NCBI RefSeq assembly: GCF_921293095.1
Contig: NC_060259.1
Span: 28,589,812-28,653,811 of the forward strand
Length of the DNA stretch: 64,000 nt
Reading direction: 5' to 3'
Origin: Ischnura elegans
Lineage: Eukaryota; Arthropoda; Insecta; Odonata; Coenagrionidae
Shown: in pieces, positions 12,530-24,069 of the stretch
Layout of the letters: every line of letters starts with the position of its first letter
How positions within the stretch are numbered: the stretch's first letter is position 1
The notes under the pieces: model-generated
The model's database searches: none
What the model was told of the DNA's origin: nothing
Seen by the model: the letters and a program-made list of their open reading frames with translations, nothing else
Program-made: the position numbers and the translations under genes

Positions 12530-12640
12530 CCCTGGTGAGCATCTGGAGGTGTGGGGGGGCAGTGAAGGATAAAGATGGGGGGCTCAGGGGGATGGGGGCC
12601 CGCGACCCCCCCTTGCGGGCCCGCCCGTATTGCCAAACGT
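12530..12640 (+). other. G-rich tract
   Basis: Several runs of four or more G (for example near 12550, 12578, 12588 and 12595) precede a short GGGCCCGCG/CGCGGGCC-like inverted motif. It could form a G-quadruplex on the plus strand. It may be the remains of another G-rich MITE, but termini are not resolved. Confidence 0.4.
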
Positions 12641-12718
12641 TGCAGAACCACATTTATAAATTTTTTATATCATAAGATAGCATTTTATTATATATATGTA
12701 TCTAGCGATTTGATCGTT

Positions 12719-12745
12719 GGATTATTCTTCCTCATAGAATAATCC
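12719..12745. repeat. Short hairpin
   Basis: GGATTATTC and GAATAATCC form 9-bp arms around a 9-nt loop. No tract of U follows that would suggest a terminator. Function unknown. Confidence 0.4.
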
Positions 12746-12868
12746 TCCAAAATCGCCGGCACAGCAATGGTTTTCCTGGTTTCGCTGGTGGTAGGACCCG
12801 CCCGCCTTTGTGACGGTACGGAATTACTAGTCCCATCCCTTCCTTCCCTATCCCGTCACAGGAGGCGT

Positions 12869-13050
12869 CGCACAGTGGGCTAGAATCGAAAAAAGCTGGC
12901 CAAAGCCTCAAAATCGATTTTTTGAGCTAGGAAGTTGAAACTTCGCATATATATTCTCAAATAAATTGTTCATACCTTTCGAGATCATTTATTTCCTGTC
13001 TTTTTACGTTAACAATATATGTGAGGTCAAAGTTGAACAAATTTAGCGAA
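12869..13050 (+). repeat. CGCACAGTGG-type repeat, copy 1
   Basis: The stretch begins CGCACAGTGGGCTAGAATCG and continues through an AAAATCGATTTTTTGAG and GAAACTTCGCAT segment. The reverse complement of 42440-42545 carries the same sequence of blocks. The same terminal motif recurs at 13977 and 45591 (minus strand) and at 42550 (plus strand). The class is unknown; the far end is not resolved. Confidence 0.5.
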
Positions 13051-13894
13051 AAACGACGACCCTCGATTTTTTCTGAAAATTGCCGACTTTATCCTCGTGC
13101 AGTGGTTTCATGAATAGTTTTATCGACAAAACTGTTATACCATCTTAATCGAAACTTCTTTTTCTTTCATTAAAAGGGTTTTTAAAGATTTTTTTTCATC
13201 AATAACCATAGATATATAACAAAATGGCGGAGCCTGTTTTCAGCCCTTTTTTTTACATAAACGTAGAGAAAAAGTAGATATTGTCATCGACTTCCTCTAA
13301 GTAACTTATATCATGCCGTTCTTTGAAGCTCCTATATTGTGAATCTAAAGTAAAACCTTGCACCAACTTGCAACCCTGAATTTTAAATCGTTTTTTCGAG
13401 CATGCGGTCGACTCCGGTTCTGGCCCGCGGCGGCGGGGAGTACGGCGACGCGGCAAGCGCGTGGATGCAATATGGTCTCATTCACTTTTATATGTGGATA
13501 ACAGATATAATAGTGATAGAAAATAATCACCAGAAAGAAAAATTAATAAATATTACTACGAATGACTCTTATTTTGCAATCGCTGGGCACTGCAAGAGGT
13601 GCACTGAAAGGTTTCTTTTTTTTGAGTGCATTCCATATACTATTACGGAGAATGGACTTAAATCGTGTGCTTAAAGTAGGGAAACGGACTCTTTTATCAA
13701 CAAACAAACTCTATTTATAGGCAAGAGCCGTCGATGATCCATGGCCTCCACTTCATAAACTTCCATACATATTTAAAGGCTGATTTTGAAATTTCACTGC
13801 TTTTCCCGGAATACCTCTCTTAGTTCAGAAGTTAGATAATAATTGATTTGAACTCATTTGTCTACACGGAGAATAAACTTTGATCCTTGATTAA

Positions 13895-13977
13895 ACTTTT
13901 GGATCGATTCAAAATGGTAAAAAATTGGGTTTTGGTCAGCTTTTTTTCGATTTCTGCCCACTGTGCGCCGGGTTTCT
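13895..13977 (-). repeat. CGCACAGTGG-type repeat, terminal fragment
   Basis: On the minus strand this begins GCGCACAGTGGGCAGAAATC and runs into AAAAAAGCTGACC. It abuts a SINE-A tail, with SINE sequence starting directly after the terminal motif, suggesting insertion next to or into a SINE. Confidence 0.45.
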
Positions 13978-14053
13978 CTACTCTTCCCTCTATACCCTTT
14001 CCTCTTGGCGCAAAAGACCTCAGCTGTCGGTCGCCTCCCCCAAATACCATACC
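13970..14053 (+). repeat. SINE-A 3' fragment
   Basis: The string of blocks GCGCCGGGTTTCTCT, CTCAGCTGTCGGTCGCCTCC and CAAATACCATA matches the 3' half of the tRNA-derived SINE whose most complete copy is at 60371-60674 (reversed). The tRNA-like head is missing. Confidence 0.65.
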
Positions 14054-15127
14054 ATAACGCGAAGCATTACGCCATATGCCAAAAGTTATCAGAAGTGAGT
14101 GATACTGCCTTGCGCAACATACCTACTGTTGGAATCTACCACGAAAGCATTTTGAAAATAACGCTGAAGTAAAAAATAATAAGGCAATGACCGAAGTGTT
14201 CCTTTGATATATCCACGAAGAGTTAATGTTTTACGTTTAGGATTATTTTTTAAAATTATGACAATACTTTGATCCCTCGGATAACTAAAATGGAAGATTC
14301 TCTTGATTCAAGGCTCTGATAACTATTTTTAATAATTTGGCATACAAGATTTTTAAAAATTGGCACGAAATATTCCGCACGAATTGTCACACTTAATCAA
14401 ACCAAGTGATGCATTATTCAATGATCTGGACATTTCTGTAGTATCGTCAGTTTGCTGATTATATATTTTTAAACCTTTTTGAGTTATTCTAATAATATTC
14501 CATGCATCAACTATGGCCAAAAAATTTATTTAAAATTTTACCATCAGGTAGATAATTTTATCAGGTGAATTTCCACTAACTTTGAAGAATTGAAAGAAAA
14601 ATGAATACCGAATATTTTGATTTCTAGGAGAAACAGGAGTGGAAAGTAGACTAGTGGAAATATATTGTCTAATGTGTATCCTTCAAATTGAAAAGAAAGA
14701 CTAGTGTGACAAGAAAGGCATGCAAATTTCATTGAAAATTATCATAATTTGACATTTTGGTCAGTGAAGGTAAAGCTATTAGTGGTCACGGAACTGAAGA
14801 ATATGATAAATGACAATATTCCTTGGTACTACGCCCTCTTCGGTTCTTAAGAGCGATGCGTTTGAAGGGATATGTAATTTTTTCTCATATATTCGCCATT
14901 GCAGTGAAAATTCATGGTGGTAGGCGCTATTTTCATATTATTCATCACCGCAATTTGCTGCAAGTAAAGCATTTTTGTGCTTTTTATCGTGTTTGTAACG
15001 AAAAAAGCACTCGTTTTGCGAATGGTCGAGGAAAGAAGCGACTATGATATGTGATCAGATTTATAAACCGTATGAGTGAGAGGATTAAATCAATACTGAG
15101 GTGCCATACCGCGTCGTAGAGATCTGT
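14054..15127. other. No recognised feature
   Basis: AT-rich DNA with no supported gene or element. Confidence 0.4.
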
Positions 15128-15135
15128 TCTTGGTA

Positions 15136-15476
15136 CATGGACGTACCCAGCGAGAGGTAGGGAGGAGCAGCCCCCCCTCCCGCCGCCTAGAAACAAAATT
15201 CGCAAAAGTCTCTAAGCAAAATCAGTACTGAATTGAAACAAAAGTATTAGACAAAATTTCTTTAAACCCGCGAAAAATAACATGCATTAATATAAGATAT
15301 GTAACTAAAATAAAACTATTTTTTCAAGGAAATAATCTCATAAAATAATAATGCGCTTTTATAATTTTCTTAAAATGTTTGTTTCATTCACCTTTTCTAT
15401 GCTAAAATATCACAACTTTGCTTGCCCCCCCTAGACCATGGCTTGCCCCCCTAGTTATGATCCTGGGTACGCCCTT
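15136..15476. mobile_element. hAT-like MITE, family 3
   Basis: A 341-bp element with ends CATGGACGTACCCAGC and (reverse complement of the right end) CAAGGGCGTACCCAGG. The flanks are TCTTGGTA on the left and TCTTTGGTA on the right, an 8-bp duplication with one inserted base. C-rich blocks near each end (15168-15180, 15425-15450) mirror the G-rich subterminal tracts of family 1. Confidence 0.75.
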
Positions 15477-15594
15477 GTCTTGGTAGTATCGTAATCCACA
15501 TTATCATTATTATTTTCCAGCAATTGCAAAATTGATTACAATTAGATCTCTGCTGAGTTCTGAGCTTTCAAGTTTTGAGCTAATTGTTTTTCTT

Positions 15595-15830
15595 TCACGT
15601 CCTCATCACCTGTTTCTCATACTTCATGTGAGATCTTCTTTTGCCGATTTTCTTCGTCAGGCCATCATCCTCCTGATGTGGTAGAATAATTGCCCCTTTT
15701 CTTCTTAGGGCTTTCATGAAATTTATCTTTTCTCTCGCTCCCCCTTCACTCCTCTCCGATAGATCTATTTGGCCATCATCATTTTTTTGAAGCACCACAT
15801 TTTGAATTCTCCACCCTTGCTTTCCCTGCT
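15595..15830 (-). pseudogene. RTE-like retrotransposon C-terminal relic (tentative)
   Basis: A minus-strand frame of about 67 codons contains RRKGAIILPHQEDDGLTKKI and then GKRRS. In outline this recalls the C-terminal RRR..WIGHILRHDGLL..I.EG..GKR segment of RTE-type reverse transcriptases, seen more clearly at 20240-20530. Tentative; the upstream polymerase motifs are absent. Confidence 0.3.
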
Positions 15831-15983
15831 TAAGTCATTGCCTGAAAAATGTTTAGCTGATGGCCGGAGGATTTTCGATTTTTTATTTGTGAGATATCGA
15901 GTCAGTGAATGGCATTAGCAGGCTTAAATAAATTTTAAAGTGTTTGTTTACCTCGAGCCACCGACCGAATTGGGAAACAAGGC

Positions 15984-17198
15984 TGATACTCGAAAAAGGC
16001 TGAAAGTAAAATATGTGGTATATTGCGCTGTGAATACGGCTACAAAGAAGTAGAAACGAGAGGCTTCTTTACGAAGAGCTGCGAGAATGCGCAGAGTTAA
16101 TCGCATGTCTTTGCTTACATGTGTTGGTAAACGTGATAGCCGTGGTGAGGGTGAAAATGAAAGCATTGTCAGCATGGGTTAAGTTGCTCTCAACAACAAA
16201 GTTATTGTTAAGTTACTTAACAAGGCTAATATTTGGCAAAACGATTTTTAATTATTTACTATATTTTATGTACCTCACTATGAGTCTTTTCTGAATGTGC
16301 ATGGTTTTACCAATGAGAAATTCCTGGAAACACGGAAAATCGTATCAATTTGGGCTTCCACACTTTTTCCCTGATGTCATAGGGAAGACTGGGTACGGTT
16401 GTGACAACTTTCATTTGATCGCCCTTAATTCGGTAAGCAGGCTAGCAAGCTGAACAAAGAGTGTTTCTTAATATAATTTGTACATTATACTCAGTTAAAT
16501 ATTTGTATCCCTAAACACAATTGTTAGCTCATAGGAGAAAGTTATTTTTTTAAATCCATAAGTGTCACAACTGACCACACCCCAAGGGCGGTTGTGACAG
16601 TACTTCGGGTCGGTAGTGACAGGTTTCCGAAACGCTCTAAAATGGTCTGAAATAATTTTAATTGCATAAATATTTGACATAATACAGCATTACCTTCTTT
16701 CTGAAAACATTGCAACTTAATAAAAAATAAATAAAATCTGGGAACACTTCAATCATTTACAACTAATAAGGTAGTATAGCGTCTAAAATTATTACGTTAG
16801 GCATCTTATGTACTCTAAAATCAATTGATCAGTCTTCATAAACAATTAATTGAGAAGTTAATTAAACAATTTCACTTATACTGTAAAGGAATTCTATCGA
16901 AATTTAAAGTCCAAAATAAATGTCCGCGCTACGTGTTAAGTATTTTGATAGCTGCTGCTGTTGTTCTGCCGAAAGGCGAAAACACTTTGTTGAGAGCAAC
17001 TTAACCCATGCTGACAATGCTTTCATTTTCGCCCTCACCACGGCTATCGCGTTTACCAACATATCTTAGCAAAGACATGCGATTATCTCTGCGCATTATC
17101 GCAGCTATCCGTAAAGAAGCCTCTCGTTTCACTTCTTTGTAACCGTATTCACAGCGCAATATACCAAATACTTTTAGCCTTTCTCACGCATATTCTGG
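15984..17198. repeat. Pair of inverted repeats, about 210 bp each
   Basis: Segment 15984-16201 reappears reverse complemented at 16984-17198 with scattered substitutions. Shared blocks include AGTTGCTCTCAACAA, GTCAGCATGGGTTAA and TATATTGCGCTGTGAATACG. The right copy lies inside the TA-flanked element at 16382-17617, so the left copy may be a broken relative rather than a partner terminus. Confidence 0.75.
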
Positions 17199-17617
17199 GC
17201 ATCTAAAACAAGAAAAAACAACTTTTACTTGTGTCACACCGTACCCATAGCACCCTTTCAAAAAAAAGAAAAAAAAACGCGATGTCGATACAAAATAACT
17301 TCGTAACAGATTAATCGCTGCTATTGAGCCACTAATGACTATCTTATATCGAGGAAAAATACTCAACTTTCCATCTATATTCATGTAACAAAAATAATTC
17401 AAAGAAATCGAACAATAATATTTACTTTTGACTTTTGAAAACCAAAAAAAGCCCCTGCTGGGGTTTACGTTGCGCGATGGCTGACGCAATACTGTGACAT
17501 ATGTTCATATGGGCAAGCTGCTCCCCTATCCCCTTGCATAGTCCGCTAATCTCAATAGTTTTGCTAATAGGACGACTGCCACACTCGTACCCAGGCACAA
17601 ACGTACCCAGTCTTCCC
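16382..17617. mobile_element. TA-target DNA element (GGGAAGACTGGGTACG type)
   Basis: A 1236-bp segment flanked by TA, with a perfect 16-bp terminal inverted repeat GGGAAGACTGGGTACG. The match continues imperfectly through TTGTG. Variants of the GGGTACGGTTGTGAC motif recur internally (about 16575-16620, 17228-17252, 17585-17597), as in non-autonomous Tc1/mariner relatives with repeated subterminal binding sites. No intact transposase frame was found. Confidence 0.7.
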
Positions 17618-17619
17618 TA

Positions 17620-18700
17620 CGCCGCCAGTACAGAAAGGAACCCGAAATTTTATTATATATTATAAAAATTAAAAAGGAAGAAATAAGGAATAATATCGTG
17701 AAAACAAGATGCGAGCTTATAGATCACATTCTGCGTCATGGAGGAATTACGTAATCTGCTCTATAAGGCTACATCAAGGAAAGAAGATGCCGAGGGTGAT
17801 AAATACTGCAATTTAAGAAGAAAATATTAAATGACGCCATAGGCAAGCATGTCCTAGCCCTAGGCAAAAATGAAGCAGGGGAAGAAAATCGATTTATGTG
17901 AACAGCAGACGTATACCAATCTAAAGATTGAAAGCTGAAGAAGCGCCAACAGTTTTGTGTGATGTTCCTCATGCTACAACATTATTACTTCTGTTCACGG
18001 CCTCTGCTGGCCCTTTCGTGCAATAACCGCTGCCATGTCACGTCGCACTCAATGTACGTGCAACCTGTGCGAAATTGATTCATCCGTGCCTCCATCACGC
18101 CCCGCAAACTGCCTCAATAGGCGTATATTTAGGGTGTTACGAAATCTGCTAAACCGGCAGGCACTAAAGAATTTAGATTCGCATCGTGTGAAATTTTACT
18201 GTCTAAGTTGGGCTGAACATATATTTAAGTCCTTCATTGCTATGAGCAAAATCGATTTCCTATTTTAGCTATCTGTCCGGCAAAATACCTTTCTTATTTA
18301 TCTTTTCTTTGGGACCTATAACTATAGTGAGGTTCTTGGATGATGTTATCTGCGTCGCTCTGAAAGATACCTCTCAATTCCTCGAGAAATCAAATCTTTG
18401 CACGTAGCACACGAGTCTTTACTGTCCCCCTGCCTAATTTCTGTGAAAACTGTGTAACACTCTCTATTCGATCGTGTTGTCGAAGGCAAGCAGGCTCCGC
18501 ACATGCCAAATGTGCTTTTCACGAACTGCCCACCGGCAAATTCACCTGAATCGGGGGTGGAACCACGGAACTTTAAATTTCGAGACCAATGCGTATGATA
18601 TTGAAATAAGTATGTACTTGCAATTTTCCACGATTGTAAAATTCATTGCGACCTAGTTTTAAATGTTACTACATCATCTTCAAGGTACAAATGGTGTGTA
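17620..18700. other. No recognised feature
   Basis: Open frames at 17769-17972 (minus) and 18035-18268 (plus) lack motifs. Nothing else is supported. Confidence 0.4.
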
Positions 18701-18708
18701 GCGAATTC

Positions 18709-19009
18709 CAGTGGCGCAGCGAGGGGGGGGGGGGTTTGGGGGATAAAACCTCCCCCAGAGCTCACAGAATTTTTTAAGTTAAATCTATTTTACTGAACTG
18801 GATTACTATTGCTTATATAATAGTGTGAGGATTAATAAAATATCCCTGAGAAGGCCGTAAAAATCACCATTTTGAACCATTTATCTAAATTTTTATCCGG
18901 CGAAAGGCCTCCACACCTCCTCCTTACCCTGGCGGGTATGCAATACCCCCAATCCCCCCAGTATTAGTTGCGCCTGAAACTCTAGCCTTAATTCCTAGCT
19001 GCGCCCCTG
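18709..19009 (-). mobile_element. hAT MITE, family 1, copy C
   Basis: A 301-bp element with ends CAGTGGCGCAGCGAGG and (reverse complement) CAGGGGCGCAGCTAGG. It is bounded by a perfect 8-bp target duplication, GCGAATTC. A run of about thirteen G lies just inside the left end. It has the same orientation as copy A. Confidence 0.92.
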
Positions 19010-19234
19010 GCGAATTCAATTGTATTGCATTCAACTCGAGTTAAAATTTTAATAATTAAATGTAGTACACAACATTTATGCTTTGAAGGTGATGCAGTAA
19101 TACTGAAACCTAAGTCGTAATAAATTGTATAGTTCTGTGAAATTGCAAGAATTTATTTCAATATGGAAAAATTCCACTCCATCACGCTTGAATCTTTGGA
19201 TATTATTCAATGCTTATAACGCTACGCTACTCAG

Positions 19235-19488
19235 GTTGTTTGGCCACGAAAATGATGCATAGGTCGAAATCGGTCGATGGCAATAAGTTGGATGGAAGCA
19301 TTTATTTTAAAAATAAGCAAGTTGGTATTACCCCGGTACACGTATCACCTCGCTCTTTCGGTATGAGAAGTATCGATGACGCAATTAGGGAGATGGTCGC
19401 AGCCAACCAAGCTTTGACAACCTCCCCCTCCGTCAACATTTCGCGTTTCCCAATATGCTTGCTTCCCCCACACCCCACCCGTGATTAG
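19235..19488 (+). CDS. Candidate coding exon, product unknown
   Basis: An AG-ended potential acceptor (CTACTCAG) at 19234 is followed by an open frame in phase with two leading bases, ending at TAG just after 19488. The translation has a non-repetitive, polar composition (for example KSVDGNKLDGSIYFKNKQVG and then SFGMRSIDDAIREMVAANQ) that looks more protein-like than other short frames here. A good internal donor, TCG/GTATGAG near 19359-19361, could end the exon earlier. No family is recognised and no neighbouring exon was found. The polypyrimidine tract is weak. Confidence 0.28.
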
Positions 19489-19895
19489 ATTGATACCTCG
19501 ATAATTTACAATTAATTTCATTTACGTTTATTCTTGAGATTTTATTTCCTTCCCCTTTGCTTCAATACTTTAGGCTTAGAGTTTTTTCGCTAAGCTTAAC
19601 TCGATTCTTATCAAGTCTCGAGTCCATATGAGGAATCGGTAGGTTTCTCGTGCCATATTGACTTTTCAGCTCTATCAACGTTCATTATCTCTCGAGAAGT
19701 ATTTTTATCTCTTTCAGGTACGTGTCCACCTTCTTGGAAGTGTTGAGTTATCACCAACGGCTCCAGCACTTTAACTTTTAGCAAAATAATGGAATTAGTC
19801 CCTTCACTCCAAATAAGGTTATGGCTGCGAATTGCAAGAAAATATTCTGTTCTTGAGAGCTGCAGAATGGAAATCTTTCAAGAGGAATGGCGTGA

Positions 19896-19923
19896 ATAAT
19901 AATAATAATTATTATTATTATTT
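19896..19923. repeat. AAT/ATT microsatellite palindrome
   Basis: Several AAT units switch directly into ATT units, making a self-complementary simple repeat. Confidence 0.8.
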
Positions 19924-20239
19924 TTTATTGGTTCTGAAACTAGTATAGTACAAGTATAGGACAGGTCAATTATCAATAGAATCTAGAATCTATCAATAGA
20001 ATAGGCTTACCCCCCAGCGAAATAAATTTATGGCTACGTGCTATTTCCTGAGCGAAAGGTTTGCAATCGTTACAATCTTATTCTTTAGATCGGTTTAGTC
20101 TGCGTCATCATGAAGTCACTCCAATGTGAGGGAGCCGTTTGCTTTTGGATCATCATCATAAGTAAACAATCCTAAGATAAGTTTATGGCAGCTCTATATT
20201 CCTCTCTCATACCAGCTAACCTTTTTTATAGATCTCTTT

Positions 20240-20530
20240 TACATTCTTATTCACCTGCCTCATGTCACTCATTCGGGGCCATCGCATGCCTTTCTTCCGT
20301 CCATATCTTCTTTGGCGATTGTTTTCATCAGGCCATCATGTCTCATGATGTAGCCAACTATGTTGTTCCGTCTTTTTCTTAGATCTTTTGAAAGACTTGT
20401 TCCCACTCTTCTTAGCACTTCCTCATCGATCTGTCGATCGATTTTATCTCCTTCATTCTTCGGTAGCGCTATACATTTCGAATGCTTCCACTCTTGATTT
20501 CTCTGCTGCTGTCAACGTCCAAGCCTAGCT
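20240..20530 (-). pseudogene. RTE-like retrotransposon C-terminal fragment
   Basis: Read on the minus strand with frameshifts, the segment gives pieces such as DEEVLRRVGTSLSKDLRKRR, then NNIVGYIMRHDGLMKTIAKE and DMDGRK. These correspond to the characteristic EEVLRRV...R..WIGHILRHDGLLKTI.EGKM.GKR tail downstream of the reverse transcriptase domain in RTE-type LINEs. The polymerase FxDD block is not present, so this is a 5'-truncated, mutated copy with no function of its own. A weaker relative is at 15595-15830. Confidence 0.65.
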
Positions 20531-20539
20531 CCAACAGGA

Positions 20540-22534
20540 ACCTTCTCCAGCATCTGGTGAATTTTTTCCTTACTGCAATGGTTATTATCTCAGGAAAATT
20601 GATAAATATTGAGTAAACCGCGACAGAAATAGCTCACGAGATTTTTTATGCAATATTGGCCTCGCGCCATTCTACTATGGCAAATAGAGAGAGACAAACG
20701 ACATGTAGGCGCTATCTCCTCCCTAGAGAGTGATTTAACAGCGCTGAAATTTGTAATTCCAAGACCATAGATTTCTTAACACTCTTTGCACAAGCATTGT
20801 AAAGATAGTTAATATTTTCATAATCCAATTAATAATAATTCAACATGTAAGTATTCTTTTTTAGAACCATCTCTATTTAAGAAATTTTCAGTTTAAATAT
20901 AGAATGTAGTCGTACAATTGAGTAATCATAACTTGGCTCAAATTATGGATGCAAATCACTTATTCTTTTAATGTCAGAGTCTCTGAAAAAATATATTTTT
21001 TCAAAGCTATATTGTTAGTAACGGAATTTTAATCAACTTCAAATTTTGGTAGCTGCTTGGATTATAAAGTAATTTTTGAAATATTTCCATAAAATAAAGA
21101 AAACATTCAAAAGTAATTTCTATTACACGGGAGAAAGTGGCATAAGTTTTGCTAACACTACAGTCAATTCTTGCTGCCAAGATATTGTCACATTTCCAAT
21201 TTTTTTCTAAAGGAAAATTCAGAATTTGTAACAACACCCCTCAGTTCTTTCTTCAAACTTACAATTTTGTATTGAAATTTCCATAAAATGTTGAATTGAC
21301 CACTGCCAGTATTTTCCTGTATCTCAAATTCAAACATTTTGCATTAAAATTCATCCAGACGTGAAATTTGTTTATTTGACGAGGAGTCGAATGTTGGTAA
21401 GAGTTTACTAAATACCCACGGACAAATATCAGACGATTTGGTGAGTTTTCAACTAGTATTACCTCACGAAAATGGACAAAGTACGGAAGTGATGCGTTAC
21501 ATTATTAGGATGCGCTGAAATAATTCTGGCTTTCCTAATACGTAAATTTCGTGTCGCAATGTAAAGTAAAACGACACAACTCCCCATCAACTTCCGCCAA
21601 AATTAATCTTAGCTATGGAAACATTGAAGTTAAAGAAATGCATCTTGCAATTGTATGGTTATGTGTTGCCCTGCGATGCATCGGACCGGTTCAATATCGG
21701 AGTCAGGTAACTCGTGTATTCCGGATACATGTCTTAGCCAAACCGTGGAGTGTGTGTTATTCCTGGACTCGCGCCTCTGAATTTTACCTTAATTATGGAG
21801 GTTTAGTCAAAGTTATAGATGGATGGAAGATAATCATACGAATGGTACCGTCAAATTTATCACCAGCATATTATTTTCGATACCATCTATTTCCGGTAAA
21901 AGAAATTCCTTCTTGGCTGACCGTCATTATTTTCTTTCTGCCAAAGAATTCCAATCATTATAATGTTATGCTGAGTCCCTCCAAAATTGTCCTTTAGCTC
22001 ATTCTCTCCGCTGTGTGAAAATGATATCATTTGGTCAAAATTATTTCGCTTTAATGGATAAAATACTTTGTGATTTGCCTGTCTCCTCTTTCTAAGAACT
22101 GACAATATCCAATTGAGATAAATGGGAAACTAAAAGCCATCGTAACAATTCGCAAATCATCGCCGTAAACTTATAAAATTAATTGCAAATAATGTAACTT
22201 GTTTGGATTATTTAGAGGACTTAATAACAAAATTTATTATTTAGGATTGAGTCATAGTGTGGAGATGACTACGGGAAACAGCCGAAGAAAAAATAATTTT
22301 GAATACGGAAATCATGCTAGCCTCTTATAATCGAGGTATATACTGGTATCAAGGGAACCCAAGAAAAGCATTCGCTCCTAGCACTTCAATTGCTATATTT
22401 GTAAACTGCAGCCCTCAGTTTCTCCTTATTCTAAAGCAGAACCTATGGTCCTCTGATGATTTTCTTCCGTGTGCACCTCAAGCACTTAATGCTTCTTTGG
22501 GGGACATTTCCTTCAGCTTTTCCTTCCATTATAT
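20540..22534. other. No recognised gene
   Basis: It holds the longest plus-strand open frame in the window apart from repeats (21551-21997, 148 codons). No domain, signal or family similarity was recognised and there is no supporting splice or promoter context; it may be chance. Nothing else is supported. Confidence 0.4.
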
Positions 22535-23003
22535 TCCTCACGTAATAAATGGGTTATATGAATAGGCCTATCCACTTTCTTTAGCGCATGGCGCTTCCTT
22601 TCTTTTTCTTTTCTTCGGTATCCCTCTTCGCTTCTCGACAAAGAGAGCATAGCTCTAAAATTCGGAAGAGAATGGCTCCGAATGAAGGCCCTGACAACGC
22701 AGTGTGAGCAAGTTCGCTGCTCAAATCCAAATGACACAATTAAGGGAACCGTCCCGGGGATGGGTTCGCAAACTGTTTGCAATCGCAATATCTAGCAGGC
22801 ATATGCTTTATTTGCAGATTAGATGTGTCACGGGATAAAGCAGGCTGATCTGAGAAATGACGGGTCGATTATATTAACATTCAAAACTTTGCTCTCCTAT
22901 TTTAATCATATTTACTATGGAACATTTCCTAACTATAGAGGAAGCGAGATGCGCTAAAGAAGGTGGATAGGCTTTTTATAATGACCCATTTATTACGTGA
23001 GGA
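22535..23003. repeat. Foldback repeat with 55-bp arms
   Basis: Arm 22535-22589 is matched by the reverse complement of 22949-23003. Shared blocks are TCCTCACGTAATAAATGGGT, GCCTATCCAC and TTCTTTAGCGCAT. The arms enclose about 360 bp with no coding capacity. Clear target duplications were not found. Confidence 0.75.
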
Positions 23004-24069
23004 CTACATGCAACAGGCATCTCGTATGATACTTGGATGGATGGATACTCACGGATGCCAGAGAACAGGAATAATTTTGCTTTATGCTAGCATGTGTTCA
23101 TTATTTTTACTATAAAACTTCTGTGATGATAATGATACTTTAAGAATCATGATGAAAATAAAAATTTAGCCAATGTTTTGAGTTTTTAGGAAAATCATTT
23201 TGAGCTTTATGCTCAGTCACGCTAGTTGTATGTAAATGTCGAAATGGTCGGCTCAGATAGCTGGGGAAAGTGTTAAATTAAAAATACTGCCCCCTAATAT
23301 TGCCTTTACCTTCGATAGAGTCCGTATACGAGGGAAAAACCTTTTTTATGAGTTTTATATACATATGTGAAAAGCATTTTCTTTGAATCGCCCAGTTAGG
23401 AACTTCTTGGCTACACATATGATTAGCACCATTTATATTTCCTCCTCTTAACTACGCTAAAAGTTCGTTAGCGCCTCTCTGCACTACGTACCCACTGAGA
23501 GGCGTGGTTGGGCCTCGTGGTTCACTCCTACGGTGAAGCATATCCATTCAACACGTGCTCGTCCCAAGCAATGAGTTATTAATAATCTAGAAATGAATTA
23601 TTGTAGTTTGGAATCCTGTGTCCAGGCCATTCCTAGGGAAACACGAAATCCCGATAATTTGGGCGTCATTTGGACAATTTGAATACCATTAGGTCGAAAA
23701 AAATTGATAAACTCTTTTATTAAAAAAATACATCTTATACCGACTCGCTGTGAACTGAAATCGGAGAAGCTGGCCAAAAGTCAAAAAGTGTTTTTTTGTC
23801 AAGTAAGGCTGAAACTATGCTTGAATATCTTACAAATACCTGTGCCCGTGATGATGCAAGCTATTTTTCTTAGTTCTCATTTATAAACAATCTTAGTTGC
23901 AAGAATTTCGTAAAAATGGTCAAAAACCAATTTATCTCAAGATATTCAAGATCGTGCCCAGCGGAATCTTTTTAGGGAAGATTTTGCATTAAAAACTTAT
24001 ATAACTTCATGAAACACTTTCTTACTTTGTATATAACTTATCACAAGTACCGTTAAATTAAATAGCAAG
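23004..24069. other. No recognised gene
   Basis: Only a small hairpin (CGCCTCTC/GAGAGGCG, about 23473-23506) stands out. Confidence 0.4.

Noticed and set aside
21551..21997. Longest plus-strand open frame (148 codons)
   Set aside because: No recognised motif, no splice or promoter context, composition ordinary for translated AT-rich DNA; not called as a gene.
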